Below, one piece after another: positions 1 to 5,437 of a stretch of DNA of 8,489 nt. The notes under the pieces are model-generated. The model did no database searches, was not told the DNA's origin, and saw only the letters and a program-made list of their open reading frames with translations. Location of the stretch: the NCBI GenBank assembly GCA_937995555.1, contig CALKJX010000308.1, forward strand, positions 1 through 8,489. The letters are read 5' to 3'. The stretch is from an uncultured Elioraea sp. Lineage in GTDB: Bacteria > Pseudomonadota > Alphaproteobacteria > Acetobacterales > Acetobacteraceae. The position numbers and the translations under genes were made by a program. The stretch's first letter is position 1. Every line of letters starts with the position of its first letter.

Positions 1-1
1 G

Positions 2-1489
2 CCCCGTCCCGTGCCCGAAGGCGGCGGCTGTCATGGCGGCCGCGAGACGATGCGCGAGGCCGCGCGCGCGGCCGGCAAGAGCGCGACCATGGACCGCCTC
101 GCCGCCGACTATCCGCGCGGCCCGCATGATCAGCCGCAGTCGATGTGCCCGGCCTTCGGCAGCTTGCGCGTGGGCCTGCGCATGCGCCGCGTGGCGACGA
201 TCCTCTCGGGCTCGGCCTGCTGCGTCTACGGCCTGACCTTCACCAGCCACTTCTACGGCGCGCGCCGCACCGTCGGCTACGTGCCGTTCAACAGCGAGAC
301 CCTCGTCACCGGCAAGCTGTTCGAGGACATCCGCGAGGCCGTGCACAAGGCCGCCGACCCGGAGCAGGTGGACGCGGTGGTGATCACCAATCTCTGCGTG
401 CCGACCGCCTCGGGCGTGCCGCTCGATCTGCTGCCGAAGCAGATCAACGGGGTGCGCATCATCGGCATCGACGTGCCCGGGTTCGGTGTGCCGACCCATG
501 CCGAGGCGAAGGACGTGCTGGCGGGCGCGATGCTGGCCTATGCGCGCCGCGAGGCCGAGGCCGGGCCGGTGGCGCGGCCGCGCGACCAGGCCGATCTGCC
601 GACCGTGTCGCTGATCGGCGAGCTGTTCCCGGCCGATCCGGTCGGGATCGGCGCGCTGCTCGCACCGATGGGGCTGGCGGTCGGACCGGCCACGCCCGCG
701 CGCGAGTGGCGCGATCTCTACGGTGCGCTCGACTGCGTCGCGGTGGCGGCGGTGCATCCGTTCTATGTCGCCGCGGTGCGTGAGTTCCGCGCGGCCGGGC
801 GCCCGGTCGTCGGCTCGGGCCCGGTCGGCGTGGAGGGCACGGCCGCATGGCTGGACGCGGTCGGTGCTGCGGCGGGTGTCGGTGCCGGGAAGATCGACGC
901 GGCGAGGGCGCGTGCCTTGCCCGCGATCGCCGGCGCACTGAAGGCCGCGCCGATCGACGCCACCGTGACGGTCTCCGGCTACGAGGGCTCGGAGCTGCTG
1001 GTGGCGCGGCTGCTGATCGAGGCGGGCGCGCGCGTGCCCTATGTCGGCACGGCCTGTCCGCGCACGGAATGGTCCGCCGCCGACCGCGAGTGGCTGGAAT
1101 CGCGTGGGACCCACGTGCAGTACCGCGCCTCGCTGGAACAGGACATCGCCGCGATGCTGGAGGCGCGGCCCGATCTCGCGCTCGGCACGACACCGGTGGT
1201 GCAGAAGGCGAAGGAAGCGGCGATCCCGGCGCTCTACTTCACCAACATGGTCTCGGCGCGGCCGCTGTTCGGTCCGGCCGGCGCGGGCTCGATCGCCGGC
1301 ATCGTCGCCGCCCAGACGCGCGGGGCCGAGCGGTTCCGCCGCATGGTGTCGTTCTTCGACGGCGTCGGCACGGCCGCCGGCCCGGGCTACGGGTGGAAGG
1401 ACATCCCCACCGAGCCGCCCGGCTTCCGCGACCGGCAGAAGCGCCTGCGCGCGGCGCGCGCCAAGGCCGAAGAGGCGGTGGGGACATAG
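2..1489 (+). CDS. bchY: Chlorophyllide a oxidoreductase subunit Y, 5' end cut by window edge
   Basis: This is one half of the catalytic BchYZ component of chlorophyllide a oxidoreductase (COR). COR is a nitrogenase-like enzyme that reduces the C7-C8 bond of chlorin ring B on the way to bacteriochlorophyll; electrons come from the iron-sulfur protein BchX, which is not in the window. The frame is open to the left edge, so the start lies outside. Counting from the GTG at 11, Cys46, Cys71 and Cys129 (in SMCPAFGS, SACCVYG and TNLCVPTASG) have the spacing I recall for the BchY cluster ligands Cys62/87/145 of Roseobacter denitrificans. The constant offset of 16 suggests that about 16 residues precede this GTG. 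Conserved blocks such as GYVPFNSETLVTGKLFED and IDVPGFGVPTHAEAKDVL are intact, and the 3' end is complete. bchZ starts 3 bp after the stop, so the two are surely cotranscribed. The internal GTG at 11 is a possible but unlikely start. Confidence 0.96.
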   Translation, partial: PRPVPEGGGCHGGRETMREAARAAGKSATMDRLAADYPRGPHDQPQSMCPAFGSLRVGLRMRRVATILSGSACCVYGLTFTSHFYGARRTVGYVPFNSETLVTGKLFEDIREAVHKAADPEQVDAVVITNLCVPTASGVPLDLLPKQINGVRIIGIDVPGFGVPTHAEAKDVLAGAMLAYARREAEAGPVARPRDQADLPTVSLIGELFPADPVGIGALLAPMGLAVGPATPAREWRDLYGALDCVAVAAVHPFYVAAVREFRAAGRPVVGSGPVGVEGTAAWLDAVGAAAGVGAGKIDAARARALPAIAGALKAAPIDATVTVSGYEGSELLVARLLIEAGARVPYVGTACPRTEWSAADREWLESRGTHVQYRASLEQDIAAMLEARPDLALGTTPVVQKAKEAAIPALYFTNMVSARPLFGPAGAGSIAGIVAAQTRGAERFRRMVSFFDGVGTAAGPGYGWKDIPTEPPGFRDRQKRLRAARAKAEEAVGT

Positions 1490-1492
1490 GCC

Positions 1493-2938
1493 ATGCTCGT
1501 CCTCGACCACGATCGCGCCGGCGGCTACTGGGGCTGCGTCTACGCCTTCACGGCGGTGCGCGGCCTGCGCGTGGTGATCGACGGCCCGGTCGGCTGCGAG
1601 AACCTGCCCGTGACCGCGGTGCTGCACTACACCGACGCGCTGCCGCCGCACGAGCTGCCGATCGCGGTGACGGGCCTCGACGAGGACGCGCTGTCGCAGA
1701 ACGGCACCGAGCAGCTGCTCAAGCGCGCCGACGGGACGGGCGATGTCGAGCTTCCCTCGGTCGTCGTCACCGGCTCGATCGCCGAGATGATCGGCGGCGG
1801 GGTGACGCCCGAGGGATCGAGCCTGAAGCGGTTCATTCCGCGCACCATCGACGAGGACCAGTGGCAGGCCGCCGATCGCGCGATCTACTGGCTCTGGACC
1901 GAGTTCGGCCTGAAGAAGCCGAAGGTGCGCAAGGCGCGCGCGGAGGGTGCCAAGCCGCGCGTGAACATCATCGGGCCGATCTACGGCACCTTCAACATGC
2001 CCTCCGACCTTGCCGAGATCCGCCGCCTGGTGGAGGGCATCGGCTGCGAGGTGAACCTGGTGTTCCCGCTCGGCGCGCATCTCGACGAGATCCCGCGCCT
2101 CGCCGATGCCGATGTGAACATCTGCATGTACCGCGAGTTCGGCCGCAAGCTCTGCGAGGCGCTCGACCGGCCGTATCTCCAGGCGCCGATCGGCCTGTTC
2201 GCGACCACCAACTTCCTGCGCACGCTGGGCGAGCTGGTCGGTGTCGATCCGGAGCCCTTCATCGCGCGCGAGAAGCACACCACGATCAAGCCGATCTGGG
2301 ACCTCTGGCGGAGCGTCACGCAGGATTTCTTCGCCTCCGCCTCCTTCGCCGTGGTGGCGTCCGAGACCTACACGCGCGGGCTGAAGCGCTTCCTCGAGGA
2401 CGAGATGGGCGTGCCCTGCGCCTTCGCTTTTGCGCGCAAGCCCGGCCACAAGCCCGACAACGCCGCCGTGCGCGAGGCGATGCGCGCCACACCGCCGCTG
2501 GTCCTGTTCGGCTCCTACAACGAGCGCATGTACGCGGCGGAGCTGAAGTCGCGCGCGATGTACATCCCGGCCTCGTTCCCGGGCGCGATCATCCGCCGCG
2601 CCACCGGCACGCCCTTCATGGGCTACGCGGGGGCCACCTACATCATCCAGGAATACTGCAACGCGCTGTTCGACGCGCTGTTCCACATCCTGCCGCTGGG
2701 CACGGATCTCGACCGGATCGAGGCGACGCCGGCACGCGCGAGCCAGCCCTGGGACGACGAGGCGCGCGAGCTGCTCGATGTGCATCTCGAGACCGAGCCG
2801 TTCCTGGTGCGCATCTCGGCCGCCAAGCGGCTGCGCGAGCGGATCGAGCGTGCCGCGCGCGAGGCGGGCGAGGCCCGCGTGACGGTGGAGCGCGCCGCGC
2901 GCGTGCTCGCCGAACAGCTTCATGGGGTGCCGGCATGA
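1493..2938 (+). CDS. bchZ: Chlorophyllide a oxidoreductase subunit Z
   Basis: This is the second subunit of the BchYZ heterotetramer. It is a NifK-like protein that helps hold the bridging [4Fe-4S] cluster and the chlorophyllide substrate. The 481 residues match the usual BchZ length of about 480-490. Cys35 in DGPVGCENLP sits at the position reported as the fourth cluster ligand in BchZ. The N-terminus MLVLDHDRAGGYWGCVYAF and the blocks NIIGPIYGTFNMPSDL and PLGAHLDEIPRLADADVN are family-typical, as I recall them. The start is supported by a GGGGA ribosome site at 1480-1484, 8 bases ahead of the ATG, and by tight packing against bchY. The protein ends in a charged helical tail (about residues 425-481) rich in Arg, Glu and Ala. 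The stop overlaps another ATG (ATGA, 2935-2938), but the frame that opens there does not look like a gene. Only the L-protein gene bchX of the bchXYZ set is missing; it is presumably upstream. Confidence 0.97.
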   Translation: MLVLDHDRAGGYWGCVYAFTAVRGLRVVIDGPVGCENLPVTAVLHYTDALPPHELPIAVTGLDEDALSQNGTEQLLKRADGTGDVELPSVVVTGSIAEMIGGGVTPEGSSLKRFIPRTIDEDQWQAADRAIYWLWTEFGLKKPKVRKARAEGAKPRVNIIGPIYGTFNMPSDLAEIRRLVEGIGCEVNLVFPLGAHLDEIPRLADADVNICMYREFGRKLCEALDRPYLQAPIGLFATTNFLRTLGELVGVDPEPFIAREKHTTIKPIWDLWRSVTQDFFASASFAVVASETYTRGLKRFLEDEMGVPCAFAFARKPGHKPDNAAVREAMRATPPLVLFGSYNERMYAAELKSRAMYIPASFPGAIIRRATGTPFMGYAGATYIIQEYCNALFDALFHILPLGTDLDRIEATPARASQPWDDEARELLDVHLETEPFLVRISAAKRLRERIERAAREAGEARVTVERAARVLAEQLHGVPA

Positions 2939-2958
2939 CGCGGCGTCCCATCCCCTTC

Positions 2959-3016
2959 CCGGTGCGGATGGCGAACGGTCGCCCGGCGCACCGGACCACC
3001 GATCGGCGACGGTGCG
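2959..3016 (+). repeat. Three-arm inverted repeat in the pufB leader
   Basis: Arm 1 is CCGGTGCG at 2959-2966, arm 2 is CGCACCGG at 2987-2994, and arm 3 is CGGTGCG at 3010-3016. Arm 2 can pair with arm 1 (8 bp, 20-base loop) or with arm 3 (7 bp, 16-base loop that itself contains the palindrome CCGATCGG at 3000-3007). It cannot pair with both at once. The sequence is directly visible; any switching role in RNA is inference. Confidence 0.5.
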
Positions 3017-3036
3017 ATCCACCGTTCCGATCCCCG

Positions 3037-3055
3037 CCGCGCGGGACTAGCGCGG
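3037..3055 (+). repeat. Stem-loop upstream of pufB
   Basis: CCGCGC (3037-3042) and GCGCGG (3050-3055) form a perfect 6-bp stem with a 7-base loop GGGACTA. It ends 36 bases before the pufB start codon. In Rhodobacter, 5' hairpins in the puf leader protect the pufBA message from decay; a similar job here is inferred from position only. Confidence 0.4.
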
Positions 3056-3059
3056 TAAC

Positions 3060-3071
3060 GGCCGCAAGGCC
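3060..3071 (+). repeat. GGCC-GCAA-GGCC tetraloop hairpin before the pufB ribosome site
   Basis: GGCC (3060-3063) and GGCC (3068-3071) flank GCAA, a GNRA-class tetraloop, giving a short but stable 4-bp hairpin. It lies 7 bases upstream of the pufB Shine-Dalgarno sequence AAGAGG (3079-3084). It could keep the ribosome site clear or stabilise the 5' end of processed pufBA mRNA. The stem is short, so chance cannot be ruled out. Confidence 0.35.
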
Positions 3072-3091
3072 ATCAGCCAAGAGGTACCGCA

Positions 3092-3307
3092 ATGGCTGAT
3101 CGAACCGACGGCTCGCTGTCGGGGCTGACGGAACACGAGGCGAAGGAATTCCACGGAGTCTTCGTCTCGAGCTTCGTCATCTTCACGGTCGTCGCCGTCA
3201 TCGCCCACATCCTCGTCTGGATGTGGCGTCCCTGGCTGCCACCCGTCGGCGGGTGGCGGCAGTCGATGATCGACGGTGTCGCCACCGTCGCGTCCTACCT
3301 GACCTAG
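3092..3307 (+). CDS. pufB: LH1 antenna beta polypeptide
   Basis: This is the beta subunit of the core light-harvesting complex, a single-pass inner-membrane protein that binds bacteriochlorophyll in the ring around the reaction centre. The N-terminal motif LSGLTEHEAKEFH (residues 9-21) is the LH1-beta signature, with the conserved His21. One transmembrane helix spans about residues 23-45. His39 in the A35-x3-H39 motif is the bacteriochlorophyll ligand, followed by the aromatic cluster WMWRPW at 43-48. The start is fixed by AAGAGG at 3079-3084, 7 bases before ATG. At 71 residues it is longer than the roughly 47-55 usual for LH1 beta: about 23 residues follow RPW, ending in an amphipathic-looking stretch. 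pufA begins 13 bases after the stop. Confidence 0.96.
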   Translation: MADRTDGSLSGLTEHEAKEFHGVFVSSFVIFTVVAVIAHILVWMWRPWLPPVGGWRQSMIDGVATVASYLT

Positions 3308-3320
3308 GGAGGGTCCCGAC

Positions 3321-3503
3321 ATGTGGCGAATCTGGTTGATCTTCGATCCGCGCCGGGTGCTGGTCGCACTCGGTGTGTTCCTGCTGGTCCTGGCGTTGCT
3401 GATCCACTTCATCCTGCTCAGCACGGACAGGTTCAACTGGCTGGACGGGCCGCGTCGCGCTGCGATGGTGACCTACGACACCTCGCAGGTGATGCCGACC
3501 TAG
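3321..3503 (+). CDS. pufA: LH1 antenna alpha polypeptide
   Basis: This is the partner of PufB in each LH1 alpha/beta pair. The 60 residues start with WRIWLIFDPRRV (residues 2-13), the typical LH1-alpha membrane-surface motif, and continue into one transmembrane helix at about 14-34. His29 in A25-x3-H29 is the bacteriochlorophyll ligand, followed by ILLST and FNW (38-40), where aromatic side chains usually hydrogen-bond the pigment and tune the absorption. The C-terminal tail (41-60) is polar. A strong ribosome site, GGGAGGG at 3307-3313, begins on the last base of the pufB stop codon, 7 bases before ATG. It would give high expression, as expected for an antenna gene made in excess over the reaction centre. 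No second antenna pair (pucBA-like) is in the window. Confidence 0.96.
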   Translation: MWRIWLIFDPRRVLVALGVFLLVLALLIHFILLSTDRFNWLDGPRRAAMVTYDTSQVMPT

Positions 3504-3511
3504 CGGCGACC

Positions 3512-3564
3512 GCCGGATGACGGACGGGCGCGGCGTTGCCGCGCCGGGTCCGTCCGTCTCCGGC
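3512..3564 (+). promoter_or_regulatory. pufA-pufL intercistronic hairpin
   Basis: A long nested stem-loop starts 8 bases after the pufA stop. The outer stem pairs 3512-3517 with 3559-3564 (6 bp), the middle stem 3519-3525 with 3548-3554 (7 bp), and the inner stem 3527-3534 with 3538-3545 (8 bp, all G/C), closed by a GTT loop. Internal loops are small and asymmetric. There is no T-run, so it is not a standard terminator. In Rhodobacter capsulatus a hairpin at this place blocks 3'-5' decay of pufBA mRNA, raising the antenna to reaction-centre ratio. The same role is very likely here by position and structure. Confidence 0.75.
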
Positions 3565-3598
3565 ATCCCGCGTCCGGCCCGCCCGCTCTCGATCAGGC

Positions 3599-3604
3599 AA
3601 GGGG
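3599..3604 (+). promoter_or_regulatory. pufL ribosome-binding site
   Basis: AAGGGG lies 9 bases before the ATG at 3614. It settles the start at MAMLSFEKKYRVRGG rather than any of the upstream in-frame codons within the hairpin region. Confidence 0.65.
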
Positions 3605-3613
3605 AAACCCACC

Positions 3614-4438
3614 ATGGCGATGCTCAGCTTCGAGAAGAAGTACCGGGTGCGAGGGGGAACCCTCGTCGGCGGCGATCTCTTCGACTTCTGGGTCGGGCCG
3701 TTCTATGTCGGCTTCTTCGGCGTCACGACCATCTTCTTCACCGTGCTGGGTACGCTGCTGATCCTCTACGGGGCGGCGCTGCAAGGCACGTTCAATGTCT
3801 GGACGATCAACATCGCCCCGCCCGACCTCAGCTACGGATTGGCCTTCGCGCCGATCAAGGAGGGCGGGCTGTGGCAGCTGATCACCATCTGCGCGATCGG
3901 CGCCTTCGTCTCCTGGGCGCTGCGCCAGGCCGAGATCAGCCGCAAGCTCGGCATGGGCTACCACATCCCGATCGCCTACGGGGTCGCGGTATTCGCCTAC
4001 ATCACGCTGGTGGTGATCCGCCCGCTGCTGATGGGCGCCTGGGGGCACGGCTTCCCGTACGGCATCTTCAGCCATCTCGATTGGGTATCGAACGTCGGCT
4101 ACCAGTACCTGCACTTCCACTACAACCCGGCGCACATGATCGCGATCTCGTTCTTCTTCGCGACCGTGCTCGCGCTCAGCCTGCATGGTGCGCTGGTGCT
4201 CTCGGCGCTCAACCCGCCGAAGGGCGAGCCGGTGAAGACGCCGGAGCACGAGAACACCTTCTTCCGGGACCTGATCGGCTACTCGATCGGCACGCTCGGC
4301 ATCCATCGCCTCGGGCTGTTCCTCGCGCTTTCCGCAGGGTTCTGGAGCGCGGTCTGCATCGTCATCTCTGGTCCGTTCTGGACCCGCGGCTGGCCGGAAT
4401 GGTGGGGCTGGTGGCTCAACCTTCCGATCTGGTCGTAA
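3614..4438 (+). CDS. pufL: Photosynthetic reaction centre L subunit
   Basis: This is the L subunit of the type II reaction centre, with five transmembrane helices (about residues 33-53, 85-112, 116-140, 171-199 and 226-251). With the initiator Met removed, the numbering matches Rhodobacter: His153 (accessory BChl), His168 (hydrogen bond to the special pair), His173 (special-pair Mg), His190 and His230 (non-haem iron), Glu212 and Ser223 (proton delivery to QB), and Tyr162 facing the cytochrome. The length of 274 residues is normal. Position 168 is His, not the Glu described for Zn-BChl Acidiphilium, so ordinary Mg-BChl is expected. Two positions differ from Rhodobacter: L104 is Gln (codon 3926-3928) instead of Glu, and L213 is Asn (codon 4253-4255) instead of Asp. 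pufM follows after 18 bases. Confidence 0.98.
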   Translation: MAMLSFEKKYRVRGGTLVGGDLFDFWVGPFYVGFFGVTTIFFTVLGTLLILYGAALQGTFNVWTINIAPPDLSYGLAFAPIKEGGLWQLITICAIGAFVSWALRQAEISRKLGMGYHIPIAYGVAVFAYITLVVIRPLLMGAWGHGFPYGIFSHLDWVSNVGYQYLHFHYNPAHMIAISFFFATVLALSLHGALVLSALNPPKGEPVKTPEHENTFFRDLIGYSIGTLGIHRLGLFLALSAGFWSAVCIVISGPFWTRGWPEWWGWWLNLPIWS

Positions 4439-4456
4439 GGCACGGGAGCGACACCG

Positions 4457-5437
4457 ATGGCCGAATACCAGAACATCTTCACCCGGGTGATCGTGCATGG
4501 CCCGACACCCTATCCGGGCGTGCCCCTGCCGAAGGGCGACTCGCCGCGCACGGGAACCGCGAGCTTCCAGCGCGTGCTCGGCAAGATCGGCGATGCGCAG
4601 CTGGGCCCGATCTATCTCGGCTGGCTGGGGACGCTGTCGATCGTCTCCTTCCTGGTCGCTTTCGTCACGATCGGGCTCAACATGTGGGCTTCCGTGCGGT
4701 GGGACCCGGTACAGTTCGTCCGCCAGCTGTTCTGGCTCGGGCTCGAGCCGCCGCCGGCGCAGTACGGTCTCCGCCTGCCGCCGATGCATGACGGCGGCTG
4801 GTGGCTGTTCGCGGGGTTCTTCCTCACGCTCTCGATCCTGCTGTGGTGGGCGCGCACCTATCGCCGTGCGCGCCAGCTCGGCATGGGCACGCATGTGGCC
4901 TGGGCCTTCGCCGCGGCGATCTGGCTCTACCTGGTGCTGGGCTTCATCCGCCCGCTGCTGATGGGAAGCTGGTCGGAGGCGGTGCCGTTCGGGATCTTCC
5001 CCCATCTCGACTGGACGGCGGCGTTCTCGATCCGCTACGGCAACCTCTTCTACAACCCGTTCCACGCGCTCTCGATCGTCTTCCTCTACGGCTCGACGCT
5101 CCTGTTCGCGATGCACGGCGCGACCATCCTGGCCGTCTCCCGCTACGGCGGCGAGCGCGAGATCGAGCAGACGCTCGACCGCGGCACGGCGGCCGAGCGT
5201 GCCGCCCTGTTCTGGCGCTGGACGAGGGGCTTCAACGCGACGATGGAGAGCATCCATCGCTGGGCCTGGTGGTTCGCGGTGCTGTGCCCGCTGACCGGCG
5301 GCATCGGCATCCTGCTCACCGGGACAGTGGTGGACAACTGGTACCTCTGGGCGGTGAAGCACGGCTTCGCGCCGATGTACGATCCGATCGTCCCCGGAAT
5401 GGCCGATCCGGCCGCAGCCGCAGGAGCGATGCGATGA
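4457..5437 (+). CDS. pufM: Photosynthetic reaction centre M subunit
   Basis: This is the M subunit and pairs with PufL to hold the special pair, the inactive pigment branch and QA. The 326 residues have five predicted helices (about 53-78, 111-139, 145-168, 199-225 and 263-286). Counting the initiator Met, His183 binds the accessory BChl, His203 is the special-pair ligand, and His220, Glu235 and His267 bind the non-haem iron; Tyr211 and Trp253 are the conserved residues near the electron-transfer path and QA. Asp46 in GKIGDAQLGPIYLG aligns with Asp M43 of Blastochloris viridis and Asn M44 of Rhodobacter sphaeroides. The C-terminal tail after VDNWYLWAVKHG (303-326) is extended, as in reaction centres that bind a tetrahaem cytochrome. 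The ribosome site GGGAG (4444-4448) is 8 bases before ATG. The last four bases overlap the pufC start (ATGA), implying translational coupling. Confidence 0.98.
   Translation: MAEYQNIFTRVIVHGPTPYPGVPLPKGDSPRTGTASFQRVLGKIGDAQLGPIYLGWLGTLSIVSFLVAFVTIGLNMWASVRWDPVQFVRQLFWLGLEPPPAQYGLRLPPMHDGGWWLFAGFFLTLSILLWWARTYRRARQLGMGTHVAWAFAAAIWLYLVLGFIRPLLMGSWSEAVPFGIFPHLDWTAAFSIRYGNLFYNPFHALSIVFLYGSTLLFAMHGATILAVSRYGGEREIEQTLDRGTAAERAALFWRWTRGFNATMESIHRWAWWFAVLCPLTGGIGILLTGTVVDNWYLWAVKHGFAPMYDPIVPGMADPAAAAGAMR

Larger units (their letters stand above)
2939..3091 (+). promoter_or_regulatory. pufB 5' leader / bchZ-pufB spacer, no pufQ
   Basis: These 153 bases separate bchZ from pufB, the place where Rhodobacter carries pufQ and the puf promoter region. 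No transmembrane PufQ-like frame is present. The one open frame (2935-3099, 54 codons) is Arg/Pro-rich, and about a quarter of its third positions are A or T, unlike the neighbouring genes. The stretch contains several inverted repeats, listed separately. I see no TGT-N12-ACA (PpsR/CrtJ-type) element in it and no convincing -35/-10 pair. It therefore looks like a transcribed, structured leader read through from bchZ, though a promoter of unfamiliar type cannot be excluded. Confidence 0.5.

Noticed and set aside
2935..3099. 54-codon + strand frame starting in the ATGA of the bchZ stop and ending inside pufB, in the position of pufQ
   Set aside because: It is Arg/Pro-rich with no membrane helix, about a quarter of its codons end in A or T unlike the neighbours, and it overlaps the pufB start. 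A coupling leader peptide is not excluded, but the evidence is too thin to call a gene.
847..3099. 750-codon + strand open frame
   Set aside because: It is the alternative frame of bchY and bchZ, very rich in Arg, Gly and Ala, a common by-product of high-GC coding DNA.
3536..3613. Upstream extension of pufL by 26 codons
   Set aside because: It runs through the intercistronic hairpin, encodes an Arg/Pro-rich stretch unlike PufL N-termini, and the AAGGGG site fits the ATG at 3614.
3593..5362. 589-codon - strand open frame opposite pufL and pufM
   Set aside because: It is antisense to two certain genes, with composition dominated by Arg, Glu, Asp and His and no recognisable domain.
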